A DNA stretch of 64,000 nt from Flavobacterium sp. WV_118_3 (GCF_039778605.1 NZ_CP156060.1:930001-994000), one strand, 5' to 3'; shown: positions 18,900 through 27,921, counted from the stretch's first letter. The notes: generated from the letters alone by a model not told the origin. Translations and numbers: made by a program.

Positions 18900-19816
18900 G
18901 CTTTTAAAGCCGTGTATAATTTTTCGTAAACCGGTGTTGCAACACCATAAGTGAGCCCTTCGAAAACAACATAGCCGGTTAAGGCATTCAATTCGGTTTG
19001 CTTTTTTTCGTTTTTAAAATCGCTATGTAACGATGAGGTCGCGGCAAATGGAAGCGTTTCTATATTGGCTAAAGTAGTAGCAACACTATCTTCCGGTAGT
19101 GGTATTTGTTTGGCTTGTGCCAATGAATAAACTTCCATTAGCAGTGCTAGTAACGTATTGCGTTTGTCCGGATTTTCAAGAATTTCACCAATTGACTGAT
19201 CATAAAAAGATGTAGCCGTAGCGATGGCCGATACGAACATAAATTTTTTCCAAACTACCGATGCGATATCGGGTGTAAGGGTAGCTTGAATTCCGGCTTG
19301 TTTTAAAAGCGTTTCCAGTTGTAAAAGACGTTCGTCCGATGCCTTTTCGGAGCCAAAAAACAGACTTTCGATGTTTCCGCTATTGGTTACGATTCCGGGA
19401 GCAGACAAACGGGAAACTACATAAACACAGCCGTCCAACACCATTACATTGGGATAATGGCGTTTAATTTTTGTTGTGCTGTCCAGTCCGTTAAGCAAGG
19501 GAAGGATAACGGTTTTTTCGGTGATACAGTCTTGCAATTGTACTAATGTCGATTCCAGATCGTAGGTTTTGGTACACAGAATGATGTAGTCGGCTTTGTC
19601 AAGATCGGAAGGCGTATCACTCGCTTTTTGCGGAAAAACGGTACTATTATCCGCACCTTTCACAATCGTAAGACCATTGGCGCGAATGGTATCGAGGTTT
19701 TTGCCCCGAGCCAGAAATTGTACGGCTACAGTAGTATCGTTTTGAAATGCTTTCGCTATTAGTCCGCCAAAATAGCCGCCAACACCACCGATTCCGACAA
19801 TGAGTATGGTTGTCAT
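18878..19816 (-). CDS. panE: 2-dehydropantoate 2-reductase (ketopantoate reductase)
   Basis: 312 residues. I start at ATG 19816; a TTG one codon upstream adds nothing. The Rossmann NADPH-binding start is ILIVGIGGVGGYFGG. The catalytic region includes SVVWKKFMFVSAIATATS, with the Lys expected near residue 180, and the C-terminal ApbA-type helical domain is complete. The enzyme reduces 2-dehydropantoate to pantoate in pantothenate and CoA synthesis. Family members also act on other 2-oxo acids, so the symbol is given with some reserve. Confidence 0.8.
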   Translation of the reverse strand: MTTILIVGIGGVGGYFGGLIAKAFQNDTTVAVQFLARGKNLDTIRANGLTIVKGADNSTVFPQKASDTPSDLDKADYIILCTKTYDLESTLVQLQDCITEKTVILPLLNGLDSTTKIKRHYPNVMVLDGCVYVVSRLSAPGIVTNSGNIESLFFGSEKASDERLLQLETLLKQAGIQATLTPDIASVVWKKFMFVSAIATATSFYDQSIGEILENPDKRNTLLALLMEVYSLAQAKQIPLPEDSVATTLANIETLPFAATSSLHSDFKNEKKQTELNALTGYVVFEGLTYGVATPVYEKLYTALKAKKKPAL

Positions 19817-19979
19817 CAACTTTTATTTTTGTAGAAAGTTAAGCGAAAAAGAATTGGTTATCAAGATGTTTTTTTGCAATTTCTGTATTTCGTTACGATT
19901 GTTGTTTTTTTTTCTCGTAATTATGAAATTTTAGTTTATTTTGGCACACGCAAATATGTAACCCAAAAATAAATTAAAA

Positions 19980-20588
19980 TTGAGACGTACTTTATTCCTG
20001 TTAATACTCGCTACAAACGTAAGCTGGGCGCAACAAATTGTAAAAGTGAGTAACAATTATGCCAGTGAAAATAAAGAAGTTCAGGAGCTGATCGATTTTC
20101 AAAATATCTATATTGAACGATTGAATTTTGTAGGAGAGGCACTTAAAGGCAAGTATTATGAGGTTAACATACAGGAGTTTAAAAACGGAAAACCGTCTCC
20201 TAAAGTTAGGTTGTTTGATGGAAGTGAGTCGGATTATTTTAAGATTAGCTTAGAAAGTTTGTCACTGAAATTTTTCTTTAGTATGACCGACGGAAAACTA
20301 AAAACGTATATCAAGGGATCTGGTTTCGGTAGTAAAAAAAGCTATTTTAAGTTAAGCAGTGATTCCGAATTATATGCCCTAAAAGATTTTTTGGGCTCGA
20401 ACGAATTTCTGGAAATCAATATCGCTTCCGAAACGGATATCCCCATTTTTGCGATTATAACACCTACAATGCATAAAGATGGTTCGGGTTCGTATTGCGA
20501 AGTAGTGCAATCGGACATAAAACCCGAAAATTTAGGGGCTCATTTTAAAATACCGCACTATTTTTTAGTGAGTATACGCTTTAAATAA
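19980..20588 (+). CDS. Exported hypothetical protein
   Basis: 202 residues from a TTG start (19980). No ATG lies in a better position, and the signal peptide RRTLFLLILATNVSWAQQ depends on this start. The mature part has no cysteine-lipobox and no motif I recognise; it is mixed alpha/beta with several Ser/Lys-rich strands. It ends 30 bp before the DUF3667 gene on the same strand. Confidence 0.65.
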   Translation: MRRTLFLLILATNVSWAQQIVKVSNNYASENKEVQELIDFQNIYIERLNFVGEALKGKYYEVNIQEFKNGKPSPKVRLFDGSESDYFKISLESLSLKFFFSMTDGKLKTYIKGSGFGSKKSYFKLSSDSELYALKDFLGSNEFLEINIASETDIPIFAIITPTMHKDGSGSYCEVVQSDIKPENLGAHFKIPHYFLVSIRFK

Positions 20589-20618
20589 TATTTTTGAGAT
20601 GTAATTAGAAACTAAAAA

Positions 20619-21332
20619 ATGGATAATTGTAAAAACTGTACTACAGCTATAACCGATAAATATTGCTCCAATTGCGGTCAGCCGGCACAACTCAAACGAA
20701 TTGATCTGCATTATATCCTGCACGAGATTGAGCATGTCCTGCATTTTGAACGGGGTTTTTTATATACGATAAAGGAAATACTGCTGCGACCTGGAAAAAA
20801 TATTCAGGAGTTCCTGACGGAAAACCGCAGCCGATTGGTTAAACCGATTTTATTTATGGTGGTGGTGTCGTTGATTTACTCATTGATCAACCATTATTTC
20901 CATATCGAAGAGCATTATGCAACGGGCACGGTTACCCAGAAATCTGCAATAACGGTTATGGGGGACTGGGTGCAAAAACATTATGGCTATGCCAATATTA
21001 TTATGGGGGTTTTTATTGCGTTATGGGTTAAATTATTTTTCCGAAAATACCCCTATAACCTGTTTGAAATCGTGGTGATGTTATGTTTTGTTATCGGCAT
21101 GGGAATGCTGATGTTATCAGTATCGGCCTTGTTTGAAGGATTAACGGGAATTCCGGTATTCCTGTATTCCAACTTTTTGGCCACAGTATATTGCGCCTGG
21201 GCTATCGGGCAGTTTTTCGACAAAACGAAGCCCCGAAATTATATCAAAGCATTTGTAGCTTATCTTTTTGGGGTCATAACGTTCTGGGGGCTAATAATCA
21301 TTTTAGGAACTGTAATCGACCTTGTTTTTTAA
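20619..21332 (+). CDS. DUF3667 family zinc-ribbon membrane protein
   Basis: 237 residues. An N-terminal zinc ribbon (CKNCTTAITDKYCSNCGQPA) is followed by ILHEIEHVLHFERGFLYTIK and LLRPGKNIQEFLTENRSRLV, then about five membrane segments. This is the DUF3667 layout, common in Bacteroidota and of unknown function. Confidence 0.85.
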   Translation: MDNCKNCTTAITDKYCSNCGQPAQLKRIDLHYILHEIEHVLHFERGFLYTIKEILLRPGKNIQEFLTENRSRLVKPILFMVVVSLIYSLINHYFHIEEHYATGTVTQKSAITVMGDWVQKHYGYANIIMGVFIALWVKLFFRKYPYNLFEIVVMLCFVIGMGMLMLSVSALFEGLTGIPVFLYSNFLATVYCAWAIGQFFDKTKPRNYIKAFVAYLFGVITFWGLIIILGTVIDLVF

Positions 21333-21349
21333 AAAAGTAAATTAAATCT

Positions 21350-21376
21350 CGAATAGTCCGTTTTCAGGACTATTCG
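21350..21376. terminator. Convergent hairpin
   Basis: CGAATAGTCC (21350-21359) pairs with GGACTATTCG (21367-21376) across GTTTTCA, between the converging DUF3667 and hydrolase genes and reaching into the end of the latter. There is no clear T-run on either strand. Confidence 0.5.
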
Positions 21377-22260
21377 GTCATCCATTTCACCAAACTGCTT
21401 TGTTCCACAATATTCCACGAATGCGGATGCCGGTCGCCATTGGCTCGGTACCCACGGTTTTGAGTAGCTATAAATTCGGTTTGTGTACTGCCCAGTTCTT
21501 TTAACGTCTTGGAGGCTTGTTCCAACTGGTAGGCGTTTAAGTCTTCGTAGGTTCTGTTTTTATGCTGTTTTTGCCATTTCAAATCTGGTTCGGAGTAAAA
21601 ACGGGTTTTAATATCTTTTAAATAGACAATCGTATTGGTCGGTTTGCTGGAAACCAGATAAGGCGAGGCTTTTTTATAATTTTCGAGATGATCAGCAGGT
21701 TTTCCCAATGTACTTTCCAACAATTCGATTAAATAGTGGCCTTCCGCGACGGCTTCAGCATCTACATTTTTGGCAACCTCTTTTTGAGAATCGTTGTATA
21801 AGGCTTCCAGATCGATTGGAGAGTCGACTACCATAAGACCTTTGGGTTGAATCGCATTTTTACTTTTTATCAGATAACCGGACAATAACATGGCAATATT
21901 TCCACCACCGGAAAAACCACCAATATAAAGATTGTCTGTCGCAACTTTATGCTGATTCAGTATGGAGTTGAGTGTTTTTGCGTATTGCGCTTTTTCAGCA
22001 TCGCTTAGAAAAAGCCGTTGGTTGTAATTTAAAAGCAGAGTCGTAATCCCTTGTTTTTCGATGTCTTTTAGAAATTTAGCCTCGGTTTTCGTGTTGTCAA
22101 TATCGCAGGGATAGCAGGGAAATAATACTAAAACGGCTTTTTGCGGACTGGCGATTTTGAGTTCGTAATCGTTTCCTGTGAACACTTGTACGGGTTCTTT
22201 TTTAGGAGTACAAGCACCGAACAGAATTACCGTAAAGATAACAAATAAGCTTTTTTTCAT
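21370..22260 (-). CDS. Alpha/beta-hydrolase-like lipoprotein
   Basis: 296 residues. The leader MKKSLFVIFTVILFGACTPK has a lipobox (FGAC), so the protein is probably membrane-anchored in the envelope. A nucleophile-elbow-like GGFSGGGNIAMLLSG sits near residue 120 after a strand (NLYI), and VVDSPIDLEALY and HPHSWNIV could supply the acid and histidine of a Ser-Asp-His triad. I infer an alpha/beta hydrolase; the substrate is unknown. It is monocistronic. Confidence 0.7.
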   Translation of the reverse strand: MKKSLFVIFTVILFGACTPKKEPVQVFTGNDYELKIASPQKAVLVLFPCYPCDIDNTKTEAKFLKDIEKQGITTLLLNYNQRLFLSDAEKAQYAKTLNSILNQHKVATDNLYIGGFSGGGNIAMLLSGYLIKSKNAIQPKGLMVVDSPIDLEALYNDSQKEVAKNVDAEAVAEGHYLIELLESTLGKPADHLENYKKASPYLVSSKPTNTIVYLKDIKTRFYSEPDLKWQKQHKNRTYEDLNAYQLEQASKTLKELGSTQTEFIATQNRGYRANGDRHPHSWNIVEQSSLVKWMTE

Positions 22261-22439
22261 CTCGATCTAAAATAGGGTTGGATGACGAATGTAGGAAAAT
22301 TTCCTTTTTATGGGGTACAATTTAACCTTATTTTTGGGTATTATATTGGGCTGTATTTCTACGGTTATGTCGACTGTATGATCGCGCTGTTTTTGTAAAT
22401 TTGTATGCTTCCGGACGATTAAAACGCGGGGCTTATCAT

Positions 22440-23354
22440 ATGATTATACGAAAAAGAGAACACTGGTTTAGAATGCTTTTTGTATGGCATGGTTCGGTAT
22501 TACCGGGATTAGTACCCCGCTTGTTGTTAATGCTGTTTTTGTCGATAGCGGTGGTTTATTTCCACGGAAAAATATTGTCGTTTAAAGTACCGCTCAATAC
22601 CGCTCCGTTGACGTTGTTCGGTTTTGTATTGGCGTTGTTTCTGGGTTTTCGGAATAGTGCCAGTTACGATCGTTTCTGGGAAGGACGTAAACTTTGGGGG
22701 GCTTTATTGAATGTGACACGCGCGCTAACACGTCAGGCAGTAACACTGGGAACACCGGCCGATAAAAATTCCATTTATAAATTTGTACAACTGTTGAGTG
22801 CTTTTACGTATGCCTTAAAGCACCAGTTACGGCATACAGATCCGTACACGGATCTTGAAAAACGATTGGATAAAGTACAACTCGAAAGGGTAGCGAAGGC
22901 TCATTATAAACCGACCATCATCCTCAATCTGTTGGGAGAATGGCTACAAAAGGCCAAAAATGAAAACAGAATCGATTCCATTCAACAGAGTCGCTTTGAC
23001 GAAAATCTGGATAAATTGGCCGATATCCTGGGCGGATGTGAACGAATCCAATCTACACCTATTCCATATAGCTATCGGGTTTTGTTACACCGTACGGTAT
23101 ACCTGTATTGTTTTTTATTGCCTTTTGCTTTGGTCGACAGTTTAGGATGGTTCACTCCCTTTATTGTGGTTTTTATAACCTATACCTTTATTGCCTTTGA
23201 AGCCATTGCCGATGAAATCGAAGAACCTTTTGGAATGGAAGCCAACGATTTGGCACTTAATACCATGTGTCAGATGATCGATACAACCATTTTCGAGCAG
23301 ATTGGTGTGACCCTTGAGGTTTTACCCGAAACAAATCAAAACATCATTGATTAA
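22440..23354 (+). CDS. Bestrophin family (UPF0187) chloride-channel-like protein
   Basis: 304 residues from ATG 22440 (MIIRKREHWFRMLFVWHGSV). An upstream start at 22401 would add 13 atypical residues. Family features are FRNSASYDRFWEGRKLWGAL and IPYSYRVLLHRTVYLYCF, plus four membrane segments. Bacterial bestrophins are pentameric ion channels of the inner membrane. No partner gene is adjacent; the gene downstream is broken. Confidence 0.9.
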   Translation: MIIRKREHWFRMLFVWHGSVLPGLVPRLLLMLFLSIAVVYFHGKILSFKVPLNTAPLTLFGFVLALFLGFRNSASYDRFWEGRKLWGALLNVTRALTRQAVTLGTPADKNSIYKFVQLLSAFTYALKHQLRHTDPYTDLEKRLDKVQLERVAKAHYKPTIILNLLGEWLQKAKNENRIDSIQQSRFDENLDKLADILGGCERIQSTPIPYSYRVLLHRTVYLYCFLLPFALVDSLGWFTPFIVVFITYTFIAFEAIADEIEEPFGMEANDLALNTMCQMIDTTIFEQIGVTLEVLPETNQNIID

Positions 23355-23602
23355 CTGGTATCCGGTTACGGGGCTAAAGTAAAACATGTGATTTTAAAGG
23401 AATCGTTGTAAAATCAAAGCCGGTTTAGAAGAAGTACTACCATTTGTTTTCTTTTCACCAATAGGATTCTGTCGTTTCTGGGGCTTTTTTATACGCTTTA
23501 CAAATAATGGGTACCCTAGACGTATACGTGGATGTACCTTGCATCCCAAAAAGTAGTCTATGCCCGATAGTTATATTGTGTTCAGAACGGTGTCGTATTC
23601 GT

Positions 23603-23610
23603 TATCTTTG
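23603..23610 (+). promoter_or_regulatory. Bacteroidota -7 box (TATCTTTG)
   Basis: TATCTTTG matches TAnnTTTG. It lies only 9 bases before the GTG of the broken kinase gene, so a transcript from it would be nearly leaderless. No good -33 element is seen at normal spacing. Confidence 0.35.
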
Positions 23611-23618
23611 CCAGTAAA

Positions 23619-24029
23619 GTGTTCAATCAAGACAAATCCATAATCACGAGTAAAGGTAAAAGAGCGTTATTGATCCTATTTGCTTTTATAGGCTCGTATC
23701 TGATTTCCTATATGATGGATCCGTATTGGACGGATTATGCTACACGACCGCTTTCAGACATTGTGGAAGAATTTGTCATTTCCATTATTTTCTGTGCCGT
23801 TATTTCAAAACTTAGTTTGTTCCTCGATCGTTGGTTTAATCAGAAAATGCCCTGGACAATCGATCCGATAAAAAGGTTGGTTATTCAAAGCTTTATACAG
23901 ATTCTCGGCGTACTATTGGTGACGTTGATTATGCATTTCATATTTGTGCTGATTCTGGAAGAAAACGATGTGGAAGCAACTATAAGTGAAGTTAAAAGCT
24001 ATTGGCAATGGATCATCGCAACCGTTGTT
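23619..24029 (+). pseudogene. LytS-like sensor kinase, N-terminal membrane part only
   Basis: The frame from GTG 23619 encodes four hydrophobic segments: LLILFAFIGSYLISYMM, EEFVISIIFCAVISKLSLFL, LVIQSFIQILGVLLVTLIMH and a WQWIIATVV start. This is the membrane half of the short LytS/YehU-type histidine kinases common in flavobacteria. The kinase homology stops at about 24029; the frame runs on for ten unrelated codons to the TAA at 24057-24059. The dimerisation and ATP-binding domains are missing. The sequence changes directly into the end of an efflux gene, so this is one side of a deletion joint. Confidence 0.65.
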
Positions 24030-24381
24030 TCAGAAAAAAATGCTGCGAACGGCCTATAAAACCGCACTGATCGAACAGGAAAAAGCTGCGATTCAGTTTA
24101 AGCAAACGCTGCTTCAGGCCGTAGGTGAAGTTTCCGATGCAATGGCAAGATCTAAGGGAGCGTCGCAACGATTGTTATTGGCCGAAGAAAAAGGAATTGC
24201 GCTAAACAAAGCAACAAATGATGCGATGAAGTTGTATGCAAATGGGATGGCCAATTACCTGGAAGTGATTACAGCACAGAATAACAAATTGCAAAACGAT
24301 CTGGAAACGATTACGCTCCATCTGGAAAAATACAATGCTATAACCGATCTGTATCGCGCTTTGGGTGGTGGTGTCGAATGA
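24018..24381 (+). pseudogene. RND efflux outer-membrane factor, C-terminal end only
   Basis: In a different frame from the kinase fragment, the reading SQPLFQKKMLRTAYKTAL, then AAIQFKQTLLQAVGEVSDAM and GMANYLEVITAQN, matches the last 115-120 residues of NodT/OprM-type outer-membrane factors, including the QPLF-xKK turn that starts the final repeat. The rest of the gene and its signal peptide are gone. The stop is TGA 24379-24381. A short product could start at an internal ATG, but no functional duct could form. Confidence 0.7.
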
Positions 24382-24484
24382 TCAATTAGAAAAAAATAAA
24401 AAACACATAGGGATGGAAAAATAAGTTTGTTTTTTTGATTGATTTTTATTGGGAATACTGAAACGAATATTCCCTCCAAAAAGG

Positions 24485-24525
24485 GGTAAAGGACTCGAAA
24501 TGGCCTTTGCCACTTTTATTTTTTT
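24485..24525 (+). terminator. Intrinsic terminator after the efflux-factor remnant
   Basis: GGTAAAGG (24485-24492) pairs with CCTTTGCC (24504-24511, one G-T pair) and a T-rich tail follows. It is probably the original terminator of the lost efflux operon. The 24382-24809 gap holds nothing else I can name apart from the next hairpin. Confidence 0.6.
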
Positions 24526-24640
24526 AACCTTGAAAAGTAAAAGTAAAAGTAAACAAACGGGCACATTCAGATCATTTTTATGCAGATGGTAGGTGTTCCG
24601 TGTTTGATGATTTTATAGAATGTAATCGGATGAATAAAAA

Positions 24641-24676
24641 AAGGGAGTACTATTGAGCACTCCCTTTGGTTTTGTC
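24641..24676. terminator. Second hairpin in the 24.4-24.8 kb gap
   Basis: AAGGGAGT (24641-24648) pairs with ACTCCCTT (24659-24666). A-rich sequence lies to the left and TTTGGTTTTG to the right, so it could stop transcription in either direction, including leftward from the subtilase operon. Confidence 0.55.
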
Positions 24677-24809
24677 AAGCATTGAATTTATATTTTCGAT
24701 AGTCAATTATAAACAAACTGTAGTCCTAATTAATAGGATTTCCCTGTTATCAGGACGAATAGGTGAATACGAATATAAAGTATCTAAAAAGTCTAACGTA
24801 ACGATCTTA

Positions 24810-25043
24810 TTATTGAATATTTTCGTCAGGTGGTAAAATATGAATCTGTTTTTCCTTTGTAATCGATTTTACTTCCGGCCAGGTACTTATTTTTAGAAGA
24901 TTTTCTTCGCTTGCTACACCGGTAATGACACCAAATTCAAAAATACTAGCTATTTGGAAGCCATTATTCCGAAGTTTATCGGCAATTTCTTTTGTATTAC
25001 CAATAGAATCGTCAGACAGTGTTATTATACTATTTATATCCAT
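24810..25043 (-). CDS. Subtilisin-propeptide-like (I9-type) small protein
   Basis: 77 residues from ATG 25043 (MDINSIITLSDDS). A longer frame to 25091 overlaps the protease gene and adds low-complexity residues. The pattern of a ferredoxin-like propeptide fold is visible: a first strand, a helix (KEIADKLRNNGFQI), FEFGVITGVASEENLLKIST, then VKSITKEKQIHILPPD. Small proteins with the GVITG core and a C-terminal PPD are related to subtilase propeptides and I9 inhibitors. It lies 13 bp downstream of a subtilase gene and is probably its folding helper or inhibitor; that role is inferred. Its tail could occupy the protease active-site groove. Confidence 0.7.
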   Translation of the reverse strand: MDINSIITLSDDSIGNTKEIADKLRNNGFQIASIFEFGVITGVASEENLLKISTWPEVKSITKEKQIHILPPDENIQ

Positions 25044-25056
25044 AAGAGAACGTCTT

Positions 25057-26313
25057 TTAGGGGGCGATGGTAAGGCCAACACCAACATCAATACTTTGTA
25101 AAGATATGTTTTTTGCTTTTGCTTTCAATTTTTCTATAATTTGCTGAGGTGTGGCATTTGGATGTTTTTCCCATAATAGGGCAAGAATTCCTGCTACATG
25201 TGGGGTTGCCATACTGGTACCGGAGATTGTATTATACCTTTTTGGCATAGGCCAGGAAGAAAGTACCATAACACCCGGTGCGGCAATAGCGATTTTCCCG
25301 GTAGGATTTATGGAACGATTGGAAAAGTCGGCAACATTAAAATCCGGATCAATTGCAGCTACAGCCAGAATAGAAGGACAGTCGGCAGGACTTCCAACCG
25401 GGGCGAATACATTTTGAGAGCGTATACTATCGTTTCCGGCTGCTGCCACAATAATGCAACCTTTTGACAATGCATACTGAGCCACTCTTTCATAGGCCAG
25501 ATCGTAGCTCTGACCCGGAAATACTTTTGAACCCAGCGACATGGAAATAACTTTACATCCGTTTTTGACTGCCCAAGTGATGGCGTTTAGAATCCAGGAT
25601 TGTGCGCCGCTACCTTGATTGCTAAGAACTTTACCGGCATAAATAACGGAATCGCTGGCAATACCATATCTTTTATGGTTTATATCCGTTTTTCCGCAGG
25701 CTGTTCCGATACAATGAGTTCCATGACCATGAAGATCCTCTACGGCTTCATTCGGAACAAACGACTCCGCATGTATCTGACGCCCGGTAAAATCCGGATG
25801 TTGTAAATCTAAACCGGTATCTAAAACAGCGACTTTGACACCTTTACCCGTGAAATTTGAATGGATCACTTTTGTTGCCCGTAGTCCCCAGGTAGATGAT
25901 ATATCAGGAACTCCCTGGATATCTCCAGGAAGGTATACAATCTTTTCCGGTTCAATGATAAAATTTGTTGTAGCCGACTGTATTCTTTTAATTTGTTGTT
26001 CTTCACCGTCAATTAATGCTATTCCTAAATCTTTATAAATTAATGCATCGGAATTTTCAATGCCAAATTCGGTAATAGCAATATCTTTAAAGTCGTCGGA
26101 GCAGGCTACTTTAAAACCTAACTTTGATTCCAGGACTTTTCGTACTACACGACAATCCTGACCGTCAATTAGTTTAATTAAATAGCGTCCTGTATAGAGC
26201 GGTTTGTCTGTTACTGTTTCCTGTTCGTTTTTTTTATTGGCTTGCGAATCAGTATTGGTAGGTGTTGTACTTTGTTTATTGAAGGGCAAACTCCCAAATT
26301 CAGGTCTTTTCAT
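25057..26313 (-). CDS. S8 family serine peptidase (subtilase)
   Basis: 418 residues. The catalytic triad is complete: Asp165 in AVLDTGLD, His197 in HGHGTHCIGT, and Ser367 in SGTSMATPHVAG. The oxyanion Asn is N294 in AAAGND. Residues 1-40 are polar and low-complexity with no signal peptide. Residues about 41-125 form a pro-region-like domain (GRYLIKLIDGQDCRVVRKVL ... NFIIEPEKIVYLPGD). Without an export signal the enzyme may be cytoplasmic or leave by a non-Sec route. It is followed 13 bp later by a propeptide-like gene, so the two form a protease-inhibitor pair. The substrate is unknown. Confidence 0.9.
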   Translation of the reverse strand: MKRPEFGSLPFNKQSTTPTNTDSQANKKNEQETVTDKPLYTGRYLIKLIDGQDCRVVRKVLESKLGFKVACSDDFKDIAITEFGIENSDALIYKDLGIALIDGEEQQIKRIQSATTNFIIEPEKIVYLPGDIQGVPDISSTWGLRATKVIHSNFTGKGVKVAVLDTGLDLQHPDFTGRQIHAESFVPNEAVEDLHGHGTHCIGTACGKTDINHKRYGIASDSVIYAGKVLSNQGSGAQSWILNAITWAVKNGCKVISMSLGSKVFPGQSYDLAYERVAQYALSKGCIIVAAAGNDSIRSQNVFAPVGSPADCPSILAVAAIDPDFNVADFSNRSINPTGKIAIAAPGVMVLSSWPMPKRYNTISGTSMATPHVAGILALLWEKHPNATPQQIIEKLKAKAKNISLQSIDVGVGLTIAP

Positions 26314-26557
26314 AAATTTATGATATTTTGATTACTATTAATAACTGAAAGGAGATTTGTAAAATTAATGGAGTAGTAATTATAAAAAACTTATTTTGGA
26401 TTGTCTCATTAAGACAGAGAAGGGACTTTTCGGTTTTTACCGTCATTTTTACTGTTTTTGAACTGTAAATATTTTGATCATGTAATTGATCTACAAGTAA
26501 TTATTTTAAAAGGGTAAAACAATTGGTTTTACGCAACAATACGGCAAAGCTTGCTGT

Positions 26558-26565
26558 TACTTTTG
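26558..26565 (+). promoter_or_regulatory. Bacteroidota -7 box (TACTTTTG)
   Basis: TACTTTTG matches TAnnTTTG and lies 31 bp before the ATG of the tape-measure-like gene. No clear -33 box is found at normal distance, so the call is tentative. Confidence 0.35.
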
Positions 26566-26596
26566 AAAACTTTTGACCCCTAAAAATTAAAACATA

Positions 26597-27109
26597 ATGT
26601 CAACAACTACTTTATCTATAAATAACGCGGGAATGGTTTTAATTAACGTCTATGTTCCGATGTTGTTGGAACGATTAAAGCTTATCACAAATAACACGTT
26701 TACCGCAGCGGAAAATCGCGAAAAAGCGGTGCTTTATCTCAACTATCTGGTAACCGGTTGTCAAGATGCAGATGATCATGAGTTGTCTTTAAATAAAATA
26801 CTTTGTGGTATTGCTCCGGATACGGTTATAACACAAACGATTGAAGTAACAGATCAGGAGGAGCAGCTTATGAATGGATTGCTCAAGACGGTGATCAATT
26901 ATTGGCCGGCTATCGGTTCGGGTTCGGTTGAAGGTCTCCGCGGAAATTGGCTGATTCGAAATGGAATGTTAACCGATAAAAGGGAACGTTGGGAGTTAAC
27001 GGTTGAAAAAAGAGCTTATGATATACTGATTAATAGAGCCCCTTTTTCTTTTTCAACGATTAAATTTCCATGGATGATCAAACCGGTATATGTGGAGTGG
27101 AATTATTAG
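26597..27109 (+). CDS. Stand-alone C-terminal domain of a contractile injection system tape-measure-like protein
   Basis: 170 residues. The protein follows the C-terminal segment of contractile injection system (Pvc/Afp-type, eCIS) tape-measure proteins from end to end: NAGMVLINVYVPMLLERLKL, then KAVLYLNYLVTG, ELSLNKILCGIAPD, LLKTVINYWPAIGSGSVEGL, RGNWLIRNGML, YDILINRAPFSFSTIKFPWM and a final VEW. Those proteins are normally many hundreds of residues long. Here only this domain is present, with its own ATG and no other injection genes nearby. It may be a separate small protein of an eCIS encoded elsewhere or a transferred fragment. The family call rests on memory of the family pattern. Confidence 0.7.
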   Translation: MSTTTLSINNAGMVLINVYVPMLLERLKLITNNTFTAAENREKAVLYLNYLVTGCQDADDHELSLNKILCGIAPDTVITQTIEVTDQEEQLMNGLLKTVINYWPAIGSGSVEGLRGNWLIRNGMLTDKRERWELTVEKRAYDILINRAPFSFSTIKFPWMIKPVYVEWNY

Positions 27110-27112
27110 TGT

Positions 27113-27820
27113 TTAAATCGTACGTTTAAATATTTTGTTCCAGGTAATTAACAACAGCATAAAAGTAATAAAGCAGATCACTGCGGCCATATTGGTCTGA
27201 ATAATAAAAGCATGGATGGTTGCGGCAACCAGTATCGATTGGGTACGCCAAACGGCGAATGTCAGGATAAAAGCAAAAACAATACAGAAAGCCAGAAAAA
27301 TCCAGAATCCACCATACTGATCAAAATTATTAAAAATTAACAGATGCCATATCGCCCAAAAAAGACCGGAAATAAGACTTTTCAAGACATAATGCGTATT
27401 TCCCAGACTTTCGATCAGGTAACCACGCCAGGCATATTCTTCCATCAAATTGTAGAGAAGTGCAAACGAACAAATCAGCAACGCCCATAGATGACTGTTA
27501 ATGCCGTTAGTATTGTTAATTCCAAATCCGGCATAGCATAGTAATAATATAAAAGGAAATAACAGACTTTTGATTTTATGGTTTCCCAGTAGGGTAATTT
27601 CCTGCTTTACGCCGCTAAATTTATAAAATAACAAAGCCGTTACCAGTGTAACGATGCCGTGATTGTAATTAAAAGTAAAAGGAATGTCGGTAATACGGGT
27701 TAGAAGAAGGTTTAGAACATTCGGAAGTTTTCGTGCAAAATAAGTACCTACCAGTATAATTCCGTAGAACATTAGAATTCGTAGCCAGTTTACTTTTTTG
27801 AGTTGCTCCAGTACCGCCAT
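27113..27820 (-). CDS. CPBP family intramembrane glutamic endopeptidase
   Basis: 235 residues with about seven membrane segments. The CPBP/Abi motifs are present: EEYAWRGYL with E127, E128 and R132, and FWAIWHLLIF with H159. This family includes CAAX proteases and bacteriocin-immunity proteins; the eukaryotic relative Rce1 cleaves prenylated proteins. It converges on the tape-measure-like gene with only 3 bp between stop codons. There is no bacteriocin gene nearby, so its role is open. Confidence 0.85.
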   Translation of the reverse strand: MAVLEQLKKVNWLRILMFYGIILVGTYFARKLPNVLNLLLTRITDIPFTFNYNHGIVTLVTALLFYKFSGVKQEITLLGNHKIKSLLFPFILLLCYAGFGINNTNGINSHLWALLICSFALLYNLMEEYAWRGYLIESLGNTHYVLKSLISGLFWAIWHLLIFNNFDQYGGFWIFLAFCIVFAFILTFAVWRTQSILVAATIHAFIIQTNMAAVICFITFMLLLITWNKIFKRTI

Positions 27821-27921
27821 ATTAATTTCGTTTTTTACAAATATATCCCTTAATAGAGAAAAAACAAGTTTTTATTTTATACGACTATCGTGAAAAATTG
27901 TTGTAATGCGGATCTGAAAAA

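Noticed and set aside
25044..25091. Upstream start for the propeptide-like gene overlapping the subtilase
   Set aside because: The extra residues come from the end of the protease gene in another frame; MDINSIITL is a natural start.
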